From the NCBI RefSeq assembly GCF_003073375.1, contig NZ_CP029002.1:1-40000 (forward strand): a stretch of DNA of 40,000 nt, written 5' to 3'. The position numbers were made by a program, and so were the translations under genes. How positions within the stretch are numbered: position 1 is the first letter of the stretch; each line of letters begins with the position of its first letter. Source of the DNA: Lysinibacillus sp. 2017 (GTDB taxonomy: Bacteria; Bacillota; Bacilli; Bacillales_A; Planococcaceae). Below the pieces are notes generated by a model, which saw only the letters and a list, made by a program, of their open reading frames with translations, had not been told where the DNA came from and did not search any database. Below, piece after piece: positions 26,579 through 34,079 of the stretch.

Positions 26579-27013
26579 ATAGAAATTAAGTTGTACGAAA
26601 AACAAATTCCGACTGAAATTCTTGAAGGAATACAAATTGTGCATCAAGCTGTTTTTGAGGGTGATTTATTAAAAGAAGAAAAAATAAAAGATAAATTAAA
26701 TTTAGGAGCAGTTGTGGCGATTGTTGATGGATGTGTTGCTGGATTTAAACTAGGTTACGAGCAGTCAGAGGGTGTTTTTTATAGTTGGTTAGGAGGCGTA
26801 CATCCGCAATTTCAGCAACGGGGTATTGCAATGAAATGTATGATAGCTCAACATGATTGGTGTAAACAGCAAGGGTATACTTGTGTACGTACATATGGTC
26901 GAAATGAAAAGAAAGCAATGCTTATTGTGAATATTAAAGCTGGTTTTAACATTACTTCTACATTTACTGATGGAAAAGGGCGTCACAAAATTGTTTTTGA
27001 AAAATCTTTATAA
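26579..27013 (+). CDS. GNAT N-acetyltransferase with ATA at the start position
   Basis: GNAT enzymes move an acetyl group from acetyl-CoA to amines. The frame of about 144 residues shows the core: WLGGVHPQFQQRGIAMKCM is motif A with the Q-x-x-G-I/A acetyl-CoA loop, followed by ARNEKKAML-like and GFNI strands (here YGRNEKKAMLIVNIKAGFNI). Substrate unknown. The Shine-Dalgarno AAAGGAGG (26563-26570) points to position 26579, where the codon is ATA (giving IEIKLYEKQIP). The first accepted start in frame is TTG at 26591, 20 bases from the ribosome site. Either ATA is used or expression is low. It has its own terminator and lies beside the truncated dehydrogenase. Confidence 0.75.
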   Translation: MEIKLYEKQIPTEILEGIQIVHQAVFEGDLLKEEKIKDKLNLGAVVAIVDGCVAGFKLGYEQSEGVFYSWLGGVHPQFQQRGIAMKCMIAQHDWCKQQGYTCVRTYGRNEKKAMLIVNIKAGFNITSTFTDGKGRHKIVFEKSL

Positions 27014-27029
27014 AAAATGCAGTCTGATC

Positions 27030-27073
27030 AAGGAGCCAAAGTTTATCGTTTACTTTGGCTCCTTTGTTTTTTT
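27030..27073 (+). terminator. Terminator after the GNAT gene
   Basis: AAGGAGCCAAAGT (27030-27042) pairs with ACTTTGGCTCCTT (27052-27064), then G and T7. Its loop and second arm coincide with the last codons of the convergent YwaF-like gene. Confidence 0.88.
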
Positions 27074-27744
27074 ATATAGAAAGGGAAATACATGAAAATC
27101 CATAACACACCAATGACTACGGTAAGACTCATTAAATAGCCAGAATTACCAAATGCATCAAACAGCCATTGCAGAGGGGTTCCCTTTACTGGACGATTTA
27201 AAAACATAAAATTCGTCTTAAAACGCGCATTATAAAAATAAATAGGTGGCACTATAATTAGTAAAAACAGGACCGCACGCCATAAGTCTCGTAGATAAAG
27301 TTCCAATTGCCTTGTCACAATTAGCGGACAGACAAAGGCGATGAGTAGTGCATGAAAAACAAAGCTATGAATATGTAAAAAGCCTCCGACTGGATCATTT
27401 GTCCAGCCTGGAAATAGGAGGGCAATTGCAGCGCCAGGCAAGGTTAACGCATACAGTAGGGTAGCGGTTGTTCGGTTTGGAAAATAGGCATGCCATCCTG
27501 CAATGAAAATCCCCAAGCCACATAAATGAAGTGGTGGACTCCAATAAGAATACTGACTTGTTTCTAGTAAATACAGTTGCTTTGACAGTTCTAATATTAG
27601 TAACGCCCAGAAAATGACGCGCTGGTATAATTGTCTATTTTTATGTGATGAATAGCGATAAAAATATATTGAAATAATTAAAAACAAACCAATAAAAATA
27701 AGCCAAGTAGTATGAATGGTATCAAAAGTTGAAAATCCGTTCAT
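27043..27744 (-). CDS. YwaF-like integral membrane protein (TIGR02206 family)
   Basis: A 233-residue protein with about six or seven hydrophobic membrane helices, starting MNGFSTFDTIHTTWLIFIGLFL. The HLCGLGIF stretch and the PVKGTPLQWLF loop are typical of the TIGR02206/YwaF family, whose function is unknown. The start ATG follows GTAGGTGA with 5 bases. It starts 9 bases after the tadA stop on the same strand, so the two are probably co-transcribed. The final residues (QRSQSKR) are encoded inside the terminator hairpin of the convergent gene, so its message end may be constrained. Confidence 0.8.
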   Translation of the reverse strand: MNGFSTFDTIHTTWLIFIGLFLIISIYFYRYSSHKNRQLYQRVIFWALLILELSKQLYLLETSQYSYWSPPLHLCGLGIFIAGWHAYFPNRTTATLLYALTLPGAAIALLFPGWTNDPVGGFLHIHSFVFHALLIAFVCPLIVTRQLELYLRDLWRAVLFLLIIVPPIYFYNARFKTNFMFLNRPVKGTPLQWLFDAFGNSGYLMSLTVVIGVLWIFMYFPFYIKKQRSQSKR

Positions 27745-27752
27745 TGGATCAC

Positions 27753-28259
27753 CTACTCTTCAAGTTGTTGTTTTCGTGCTAATTTCTCCATTTTTTTTCG
27801 TTCGCGTAAGGCGCGGAAAAAGTCTGTTAAAATTTGTCCGCATTCGTCTGCTAGTACACCTTCTGTCACTTCACATTCATGATTGAAACGTGCGTCATTA
27901 AGCAATCGATATAAAGAATCCACACAGCCAGCCTTCACATCACGTGCTCCGTATACAACGCGTGGAACACGAGATTGTAAAATGGCTCCCGCACACATTG
28001 GACAAGGTTCTAATGTTACATATAGAGTTGTTTCTTCTAGGCGCCAACTGCCGATTTTTTCGCACGCTTGTTGGATAACCATACTTTCGGCATGTGTTAG
28101 CGCATTTTGTGTTGTTTCACGTAAATTGTGTGCACGGCCAATGATTTCATCTTGATAGACGATTACAGCGCCAATCGGTACTTCACCAAGCGCTGCCGCT
28201 TTTTGTGCTTCTACAAGTGCTTGTTGCATGTAGAAGTGATCTTTGTTTGTCATAGTCAT
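27753..28259 (-). CDS. tadA: tRNA adenosine(34) deaminase TadA
   Basis: TadA converts A34 to inosine in the anticodon of tRNA-Arg(ACG), enabling wobble decoding. The 168-residue product has the deaminase zinc motif H56-A-E58 and P85-C86-P-M-C89, with E58 as proton shuttle. The start ATG at 28259 lies 9 bases after AAGGAG; a second ATG at 28253 is possible. In B. subtilis tadA is next to the SRP RNA and dnaX; here it is about 8 kb from them and on the opposite strand to dnaX. Confidence 0.96.
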   Translation of the reverse strand: MTMTNKDHFYMQQALVEAQKAAALGEVPIGAVIVYQDEIIGRAHNLRETTQNALTHAESMVIQQACEKIGSWRLEETTLYVTLEPCPMCAGAILQSRVPRVVYGARDVKAGCVDSLYRLLNDARFNHECEVTEGVLADECGQILTDFFRALRERKKMEKLARKQQLEE

Positions 28260-28326
28260 AATAAATCGCTCCTTAGCTAGTAGTGTAGCATGACTTGAAA
28301 TGTTCAGGCGATAGTTGAATAATCCG

Positions 28327-28335
28327 TGCTATTAT
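28327..28335 (+). promoter_or_regulatory. Extended -10 promoter for the coiled-coil gene
   Basis: TG-C-TATTAT is an extended -10 element 28 bases before the start codon. No good -35 is seen at 17 bases, which extended -10 promoters can tolerate. Confidence 0.4.
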
Positions 28336-28362
28336 GAAAGAAATGTTGGGAGGGGAAAAGTA

Positions 28363-29175
28363 TTGAAATCATTTCGGACAATTGAAGATGCACAAAGTTT
28401 CTTTGAAGAACAATATGACGCGTTAGAACAGCGATTTGAACAGAAACAACAAATGATTGAAAAAAATGAAATCCAAATAAAAGTAACCTTACATAAACAA
28501 TACGAACAGCAAGTAAGTGAACTGCAAAAGCGAATTGAAAATGAAGAAAAAATAGTAAAAACAAATAGTGAACAGGCTATCCTTAAAATTAAAAAATTAT
28601 ATGAAAATAAAAGGGGAATTATTGTAGAAAAACATAAGAAAGACCTCGCTGAATTAAAGAGAGCTTATTTAGATAATGCAGAGGAAATACTAGGTAGAAA
28701 AATTGCAAAGGAACAGCAAATTTTTAATGAATATATGCAAGCACAAGCCGAATTAGCAATCGGGGATGTTTCAACTATGGATTTAGTAGACAAAATGGAC
28801 GACTTACTAGATGGACTTCATGATGCCCTAAATTTAGTAAGAGAACTATATGAACCACAGTTCGAACAATTGGAGCAGCAATACGAAGAACACTTTGAGC
28901 AACTGGATGAAACGTATGAAAATACTATCGAAAAGCTTGAAGACAGTGAGGAAGCTTCACAAAGTCAGCTAGAGGATCAATTATTTGAAACACTTCATAA
29001 CTTAGAGCAACAACAAAATGATACTCAAATTACACTAGATAATGATTTTGTAGAAAAAGAGCAAACAATAGAAGAAATGGTAAGAGAGAAACTTGAAAAA
29101 ATTGAGGTAGAGTATGAAGCAGAACGCGATGATTTACACCAGCTAGAAGAGCATGCGTACACACAATTTGACTAA
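28363..29175 (+). CDS. Acidic coiled-coil protein of unknown function
   Basis: A 270-residue protein that I do not recognise. It is almost wholly helical and rich in Glu, Gln and Lys, with heptad-like stretches over residues 10-110 and 165-265. A hinge-like segment near 125-155 (IGDVSTMDLVDKMDDLLDG) separates them. The second half is strongly acidic (EQLEQQYEEHFEQLDETYEN). There is no signal peptide, membrane segment or cysteine. The start TTG at 28363 follows GGGAGGGG (28348-28357); the longer frame from 28315 lacks a ribosome site. It lies alone, diverging from tadA and upstream of dgk-dck, which have their own promoter. It may be a cytosolic structural or scaffold protein; any specific role would be a guess. 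Confidence 0.7.
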   Translation: MKSFRTIEDAQSFFEEQYDALEQRFEQKQQMIEKNEIQIKVTLHKQYEQQVSELQKRIENEEKIVKTNSEQAILKIKKLYENKRGIIVEKHKKDLAELKRAYLDNAEEILGRKIAKEQQIFNEYMQAQAELAIGDVSTMDLVDKMDDLLDGLHDALNLVRELYEPQFEQLEQQYEEHFEQLDETYENTIEKLEDSEEASQSQLEDQLFETLHNLEQQQNDTQITLDNDFVEKEQTIEEMVREKLEKIEVEYEAERDDLHQLEEHAYTQFD

Positions 29176-29231
29176 AAGATGACAGTTGTTCGACATTGCG
29201 TAGCGTTTTTTCTTAAATGGAATTGTTTGTT

Positions 29232-29260
29232 TTGTTGTCGATAAGCCGTTGTGATAAAAT
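29232..29260 (+). promoter_or_regulatory. Promoter of dgk-dck
   Basis: TTGTTG (29232-29237), 17 bases, TAAAAT (29255-29260), 38 bases before the dgk start. Confidence 0.5.
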
Positions 29261-29298
29261 GAAAGGCACTGACTATAAAGAGAGAAGGGGGACTTCTA

Positions 29299-29937
29299 GT
29301 GTCTGTGCCATTTATAACAGTAGAAGGTCCGATTGGTGTAGGGAAGACCTCATTATCTAAGGCCGTTTCACAAATGTTTGACTTTCACTTACTAAAAGAG
29401 ATTGTAGATGAAAATCCATTTTTGGGGAAATTCTATGAAAATATTGATGAATGGAGCTTCCAAACAGAAATGTTTTTCCTGTGCAATCGCTATAAGCAGT
29501 TGGCAGATATCAACCAAATTCTTGAACAACAAGGTTCTGTTGTAGCGGATTATCATATTTTCAAAAATTTAATTTTTGCGAAGCGTACGTTAAAGCCTTC
29601 AGAATATGAAAAATACGAAGCCATTTATAAAATTTTAACGGCAGATATGCCAAAGCCAAACATGGTTATCTATTTACATGCAAGTTTAGATACATTAATG
29701 AAGCGAATCGCCATGCGCGGTCGTGAATTTGAAAAAAATATTACACGTGACTATATGGAGCAGCTTGCGAGCGATTACCATACGTTTATCGGTCATTTTG
29801 AAAAGATGCACCCAGAAATCCCAGTTATTCAATTAAACGGCGATGAGCTGGATTTCGTGAAAAATGAAGACGACCTACAGTACGTGTTAAAAATAGTAGA
29901 AGAAAAGTTACAACAAAGGAGTTTGCATCAAAAATGA
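29299..29937 (+). CDS. dgk: Deoxyguanosine kinase
   Basis: Dgk phosphorylates deoxyguanosine to salvage dGMP. The 212-residue product has the P-loop G10-P-I-G-V-G-K-T, the DENPFLGKFYEN segment and WSFQTEMFFLCNRYKQL that match B. subtilis Dgk (YaaF), including the late RGREFE lid. The start is GTG at 29299 after AAGGGGG. It overlaps dck by four bases, so the pair is translationally coupled, as in B. subtilis. Confidence 0.93.
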   Translation: MSVPFITVEGPIGVGKTSLSKAVSQMFDFHLLKEIVDENPFLGKFYENIDEWSFQTEMFFLCNRYKQLADINQILEQQGSVVADYHIFKNLIFAKRTLKPSEYEKYEAIYKILTADMPKPNMVIYLHASLDTLMKRIAMRGREFEKNITRDYMEQLASDYHTFIGHFEKMHPEIPVIQLNGDELDFVKNEDDLQYVLKIVEEKLQQRSLHQK

Positions 29938-30602
29938 ATTTAAGAGAAAAATACAATATTCCTGCGAATGCAGTAATTACAATTGCAGGAACAGTTGGTG
30001 TCGGTAAGTCGACAATGACTAAAGCGCTAGCGCAAGGCCTCAACTTCCGTACATCATATGAAAAGGTTGATACAAACCCTTATTTAGATAAATTTTATGA
30101 TGACTTTGAAAAGTGGAGTTTCCATTTACAAGTATACTTTTTAGCAGAGCGCTTTAAAGAACAAAAACGTATTTTTGAATACGGTGGTGGCTTTATTCAA
30201 GATCGTTCGATTTATGAAGATACTGGCATCTTCGCAAAAATGCACTTTGATAAAGGTACAATGACCCCAACAGATTACGAAACATATACGAATCTATTTG
30301 ATGCAATGGTGATGACACCATACTTCCCACACCCAGATTTACTTGTCTATTTAGAAGGCTCAATTGATGACGTAATTGGTCGTATTCATGAGCGTGGTCG
30401 TGAGATGGAGCAACAAACACCTCATACGTATTGGGAGGAAATGCACGGACGCTATGAGGAATGGATTAATAACTTCAATGCATGCCCCGTACTACGTGTT
30501 GATATAAATGATTACGATTTAATGAAAAATCCAGCACAAGTAGAAGATGTGATATCACGCATCGGACATATGCTAGAACAAACTAGTCATTTACGTAAGT
30601 AA
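29934..30602 (+). CDS. dck: Deoxyadenosine/deoxycytidine kinase
   Basis: Dck phosphorylates deoxyadenosine and deoxycytidine. The 222-residue product has the P-loop G19-T-V-G-V-G-K-S26, DTNPYLDKFYDDFEKWSFHL, the QDRSIYEDTGIFAKM signature and the RGREME lid, closely matching B. subtilis Dck (YaaG). The ATG overlaps the dgk stop and is preceded by AAAGGAG. Dgk and Dck together cover the salvage of three deoxynucleosides. A terminator shared with the convergent gene follows. Confidence 0.94.
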   Translation: MNLREKYNIPANAVITIAGTVGVGKSTMTKALAQGLNFRTSYEKVDTNPYLDKFYDDFEKWSFHLQVYFLAERFKEQKRIFEYGGGFIQDRSIYEDTGIFAKMHFDKGTMTPTDYETYTNLFDAMVMTPYFPHPDLLVYLEGSIDDVIGRIHERGREMEQQTPHTYWEEMHGRYEEWINNFNACPVLRVDINDYDLMKNPAQVEDVISRIGHMLEQTSHLRK

Positions 30603-30606
30603 TATG

Positions 30607-30650
30607 AAGGACTTATTGTAGAGGAAACCCTCGTACAATAAGTCCTTTTT
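30607..30650 (+). terminator. Terminator between dck and the convergent small gene
   Basis: AAGGACTTATTGTA (30607-30620) pairs with TACAATAAGTCCTT (30634-30647), with an inner GAGG-AAA-CCCTC stem and a T run. Confidence 0.88.
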
Positions 30651-31026
30651 ATTTGATCAGTAGAATAACGAAAAGTGGAATCATCACAAGTAAAAAAACA
30701 AAAAAGCTCCATAAAATCTGTTTACCTGTCGACATATTTTTAGGCTTTAGACTAATGGATTCATACAATTCATTGACGGCACGCTGCTCTTTTTCGAATA
30801 ACATCGACTGGAATGTAGCGTAGTTTTCGATATAAGTTGCAGGATTGTCAAAGTGAAAGCGAATCGCACGAATGTCGTCCGTGACATCTTTATCATTGTG
30901 CATATAAGAAATGGTCGGCGCAATGCCACCAGTTAAGCGAGCAACGACATCAATATCAAAGGTTTTCATTTTGTAGATGGTCCCTTCAACAGCATTCTCA
31001 ACTTTATCAATGAGTGGATTATCCAT
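30649..31026 (-). CDS. Small tail-anchored protein of unknown function
   Basis: A 125-residue protein with a soluble acidic front (about 1-100) and one C-terminal membrane helix at residues 104-124 (ILWSFFVFLLVMIPLFVILL), ending in lysine. The layout is that of a tail-anchored cytosol-facing protein. I do not recognise the family. The start ATG follows a perfect AAAGGAGG. It is a single-gene unit, convergent with dck and divergent from the RraA-like gene. Confidence 0.65.
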   Translation of the reverse strand: MDNPLIDKVENAVEGTIYKMKTFDIDVVARLTGGIAPTISYMHNDKDVTDDIRAIRFHFDNPATYIENYATFQSMLFEKEQRAVNELYESISLKPKNMSTGKQILWSFFVFLLVMIPLFVILLIK

Positions 31027-31177
31027 AATACCGCCTCCTTTTGTTGGTACTAGTATTCCCTAAATGGATAAAATTACAGCATTCATTTAAAACATATTGC
31101 GATGTAAAAGTGATATCGATTATGCTGAATATGCTTACAAACTTTCATTTGTAACAGTATAAGTCAAAGGGGATGGA

Positions 31178-31801
31178 ATGATGACAATGACTTTTGAACA
31201 GCGTTTATTCGCATTGCCGACAACTGCGCTTTCTGATGCGACAGGGGGACATACGAATAGTGCAGCTAGGATTAAGCCGCTAGCGGATCATTTTAAAATT
31301 GCGGGTCGCGCATTAACGGTGCGCTTGCCGGACGGGGAAAATGGAGCAGTGTTAGAAGCAATTAGTAAGGCAAATAAGGGAGATATTTTAGTTATTGATG
31401 CAAAAGGCAACACTAATCGCGCAGTAGCTGGAGATTTTGTTATGCAGCTAGCACAAGGTATTGGGGTGCAGGGATTTGTTGTAGACGGAGTCATTCGTGA
31501 TTTAGCTGCTGCAAGAGCAATTGATTTTCCAGTGTTTGCATTAGGTACAACGGTTGCTGCTGGTAATAAACATGGTGGCGGGGTTATTGGTGTACCGGTA
31601 TCACTAGGGGGTACCGTTGTGAAATCAGGTGACTATATTGTTGGGGATATTGACGGGGTTATCGTTGTGCCACAAGCACAAGTGGAAGAAATTATTAAAA
31701 GAGCGGAAGAAAAGGTAGCAAAGGATGAGGTACGTGAACAAGAAGCTTTGCATAATGGTGAAGAGTCAATCCGTGCTTATTTAGCAAAAGTCATAAAATA
31801 A
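31178..31801 (+). CDS. RraA-like protein (HMG aldolase / RraA family)
   Basis: A 207-residue member of the RraA-like fold. Visible are the GDILVIDAKGNTNRAVAGD loop, GVQGFVVDGVIRD (metal-binding Arg-Asp) and VGDIDGVIVVPQ. Members are either regulators of RNase E (proteobacteria) or 4-hydroxy-4-methyl-2-oxoglutarate/oxaloacetate aldolases; for a Firmicute without RNase E an aldolase or decarboxylase role is more likely. Start: ATG at 31178, with ATG 31181 three bases on; the site AAAGGGG (31166-31172) suits either. A weak promoter TTGCGA (31097)-18-TATGCT (31121) is possible. It has its own terminator. Confidence 0.82.
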   Translation: MMTMTFEQRLFALPTTALSDATGGHTNSAARIKPLADHFKIAGRALTVRLPDGENGAVLEAISKANKGDILVIDAKGNTNRAVAGDFVMQLAQGIGVQGFVVDGVIRDLAAARAIDFPVFALGTTVAAGNKHGGGVIGVPVSLGGTVVKSGDYIVGDIDGVIVVPQAQVEEIIKRAEEKVAKDEVREQEALHNGEESIRAYLAKVIK

Positions 31802-31804
31802 AAA

Positions 31805-31847
31805 AATCCCCGCAACGGTTGGTAATGCAATCCGTGCGGAGATTTTT
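31805..31847 (+). terminator. Bidirectional terminator between the RraA-like gene and gltP
   Basis: AATCCCCGCA and the inner ACGG-TTG pair with CAATCCGT and GCGGAGATT around a short loop, followed by T5. A-rich sequence before it supplies T on the minus strand for gltP. Confidence 0.8.
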
Positions 31848-31850
31848 ATT

Positions 31851-33116
31851 TTACTTTAAGTGTTCTGCTTGGTATTCAGCAAATTTCTTGTCGTCGAAAC
31901 GTTTTTCCCATTTCGACATGACAAGTGCTGCTAATGTGTTACCGACTACGTTTACAACGGTACGTGCCATATCTAAAATTCGGTCAATACCTGCGATAAA
32001 CGCCAAACCTTCAACTGGAATGCCGACAGAGCCTAACGTTGCCAGAAGTACAACGAATGATACACCTGGAACACCCGCAATCCCTTTCGACGTAACCATC
32101 AATACAAGCATTAATGTGATTTGTTGCAGAATGGAAAGATCGATTCCATACATTTGTGCAATGAAAAGAGCAGCGATTGCTTGATAAAGGGTCGAACCAT
32201 CCAGGTTGAACGAGTAACCTGTTGGAATGACGAACGAGACAATATCTTTAGGCGCACCCATTTTTTCTGTTTTTTGCATGATGCGCGGTAATACAGATTC
32301 TGATGATGATGTTGAATAAGCTAAAATAAGCTCATCTTTAATCAATCGAATTAAATTGAAAATGTTAATACCAAAAATACGTGCTGTTAATCCTAAAACA
32401 ACGATGATGAAAAAAATCATTGTTACGTAAACTAAAATCGCTAATTTACCCAATGGAATTAGGGAAGATAGTCCGAATTTGGAAACGGTTACACCGATTA
32501 GTCCAAATACCCCAATCGGAGCAAATTTCATAACTAAATTTGTCACCCAGAACATAGCGTCCGCAACACCTTGGAAGAAGGCGAGAACCGGTTTACCACG
32601 CTCACCAATTGCTGCTACCCCTAATCCGAACAATACAGAGAAAAAGATAATTGCGAGCATATTGCCCTCAGCCATAGCATTGATAATGTTTTTCGGTACA
32701 ATGTCTACAATGACATGGAATGGACCTTGGTCTTCTTGAGCTTCCGTCGTTTCTACATAAGAAGAAATATCCGTCTGTTGAAGACTACTCATATCAATAC
32801 CAGCACCTGGTTGGACTAAGTTTGCTGCTAATAAACCAACAACAATTGCAATTGTTGTAATAACTTCAAAATAAATAAGTGTTTTACCGCCCAGACGTCC
32901 TAATTGTTTCAAGTCGCCAGTTCCGGCAACGCCAACAATTAATGTCGAAATGATAATCGGTACGACGATCATCTTAATTAAGTTTAAGAAAATATCACCG
33001 AGTGGTTGTAAATATGTTTGAACGTTGGTATTACCGTAATATACAGCACCAACGATTACCCCTAATACAAGACCGATTAAAATTTGCGCGGCTAAACTAA
33101 TTTTAAACTTTTTCAA
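31851..33116 (-). CDS. gltP: DAACS-type glutamate/dicarboxylate symporter
   Basis: Takes up glutamate, aspartate or C4-dicarboxylates with protons or sodium. The 421-residue product has the GltPh fold: early helices (PIIISTLIVGVAGTGDL), the serine-rich hairpin tip STSSSESVLPRI, the substrate helix FNLDGSTLYQA (the usual NMDGT read as NLDGS) and the HP2 region SKGIAGVPG with GIDRILDMARTVVNVVGN. R and D in the last stretch fit an amino-acid transporter of the GltP/GltT type; exact substrate is inferred. The start is TTG at 33116, fixed by TAGGAGGA. It lies 84 bases after glnL, with a GlnL-type operator in the gap, and probably is its target. Confidence 0.92.
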   Translation of the reverse strand: MKKFKISLAAQILIGLVLGVIVGAVYYGNTNVQTYLQPLGDIFLNLIKMIVVPIIISTLIVGVAGTGDLKQLGRLGGKTLIYFEVITTIAIVVGLLAANLVQPGAGIDMSSLQQTDISSYVETTEAQEDQGPFHVIVDIVPKNIINAMAEGNMLAIIFFSVLFGLGVAAIGERGKPVLAFFQGVADAMFWVTNLVMKFAPIGVFGLIGVTVSKFGLSSLIPLGKLAILVYVTMIFFIIVVLGLTARIFGINIFNLIRLIKDELILAYSTSSSESVLPRIMQKTEKMGAPKDIVSFVIPTGYSFNLDGSTLYQAIAALFIAQMYGIDLSILQQITLMLVLMVTSKGIAGVPGVSFVVLLATLGSVGIPVEGLAFIAGIDRILDMARTVVNVVGNTLAALVMSKWEKRFDDKKFAEYQAEHLK

Positions 33117-33151
33117 AATATAGTTCCTCCTAAAAAATAGTATTCAGGACT

Positions 33152-33180
33152 ATCCTAAAATTAATAATAATAGAGGAATA
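33152..33180 (-). promoter_or_regulatory. Candidate gltP promoter
   Basis: On the minus strand a poor -35 TATTCC abuts the operator, then 17 bases and -10 TAGGAT (33157-33152). A weak -35 beside a direct repeat is what an activator-dependent promoter looks like. Confidence 0.45.
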
Positions 33181-33195
33181 CAAAATCCGACAAAA
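33180..33195 (-). promoter_or_regulatory. GlnL-type operator (direct repeat)
   Basis: Minus strand TTTTGT-CGGA-TTTTGT exactly fits the direct repeat TTTTGT-N4-TTTTGT that I recall for B. subtilis GlnL (YcbB). It sits between the glnL stop and gltP, about 64 bases before the gltP start. Confidence 0.75.
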
Positions 33196-33200
33196 TCCGA

Positions 33201-34079
33201 CTAATTTACCTTACTAATAATTTCTGAATATAAGACTTGAATGAATTTTTTAATATTTACTTTGGCCTTTCGGTGTTCATTATTTTCAATTTGCTTCATT
33301 AAATAACGAATATCTGTTAAATCGAAATAGCGTGGTGTGTAATATTCAAACTCAGAATTGGTATAGTCGACAATTCCAAGATTCGCTAAATTAATCATTG
33401 CTGCTAAAATGGTACGTCGTACTCGTTGTTCAATCGCTTTACTTTCCTTCAAAATATCGTCAGGTGTATGTTTGGTTAACATCGCGACTTTTTCATAAAT
33501 TTCTTTTAAAGGAGGAAGCGGAGCAATTTTATGCTTTTCGATTAGTAGTTGTTCAATAATTTTAATAATATCTTCACTGCCTACTTCAGCAATAATGCCC
33601 ATATCATTTAATATGGATTGAATATGTTCACGTGTGGTCTTTTGCGTATGTTTTACTTCAGGAATTTCAAAGTTGGTTAAGGATTGACGGATCGCTTGAA
33701 GGGAGCTTTTTAATCGATATTGCTCTGCCGTGCGCTTTAATACCATTTGGACTTCGATTTTGTTAATCGGCTTATGAATGAAAAACTCGATGCCTTTTGA
33801 ATATCCTTCAGCGACCATATCTTTATTGACAACTTGTGAAATCATAATGAAGTGCCCCTCGTAGCCATTTTGTCGAAGGTACTCAATCGTTTCAATGCCA
33901 TCTAGCTGCGGCATTAATAAATCGATTAACACAAATTCCGGCTGCATCATGACGATTTGCGGAATGGCATCGGATCCATTTTTCGCTTCACCAATGACTG
34001 TACCAAGCTCACTATCATTAATGATGGTCGTTAGCATCACACGGCTAGCACGATCATCATCGACAATAAAATAACGCAT
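33201..34079 (-). CDS. glnL: Response regulator GlnL (YcbB family)
   Basis: A 292-residue response regulator. The receiver has D7-D8-D9, the phospho-acceptor D53 in LIDLLMPQLDG and K103 in IHKPINK. The C-terminal half is the YcbB DNA-binding domain (PLPPLKEIYEKVA, then KAIEQRVRRTI, and IKKFIQVLYSE at the end), as in B. subtilis GlnL, which activates glutamine-use genes. The start ATG overlaps the kinase stop by one base (TAATG), so translation is coupled. The adjacent target here looks to be gltP rather than the glsA-glnT pair of B. subtilis. Confidence 0.9.
   Translation of the reverse strand: MRYFIVDDDRASRVMLTTIINDSELGTVIGEAKNGSDAIPQIVMMQPEFVLIDLLMPQLDGIETIEYLRQNGYEGHFIMISQVVNKDMVAEGYSKGIEFFIHKPINKIEVQMVLKRTAEQYRLKSSLQAIRQSLTNFEIPEVKHTQKTTREHIQSILNDMGIIAEVGSEDIIKIIEQLLIEKHKIAPLPPLKEIYEKVAMLTKHTPDDILKESKAIEQRVRRTILAAMINLANLGIVDYTNSEFEYYTPRYFDLTDIRYLMKQIENNEHRKAKVNIKKFIQVLYSEIISKVN

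Noticed and set aside
31135-31163. TTACAA-17-TATAAG as the promoter of the RraA-like gene.
   Set aside because: Transcription would start inside the ribosome site (31166-31172), leaving no leader. A weaker element further upstream is more likely.
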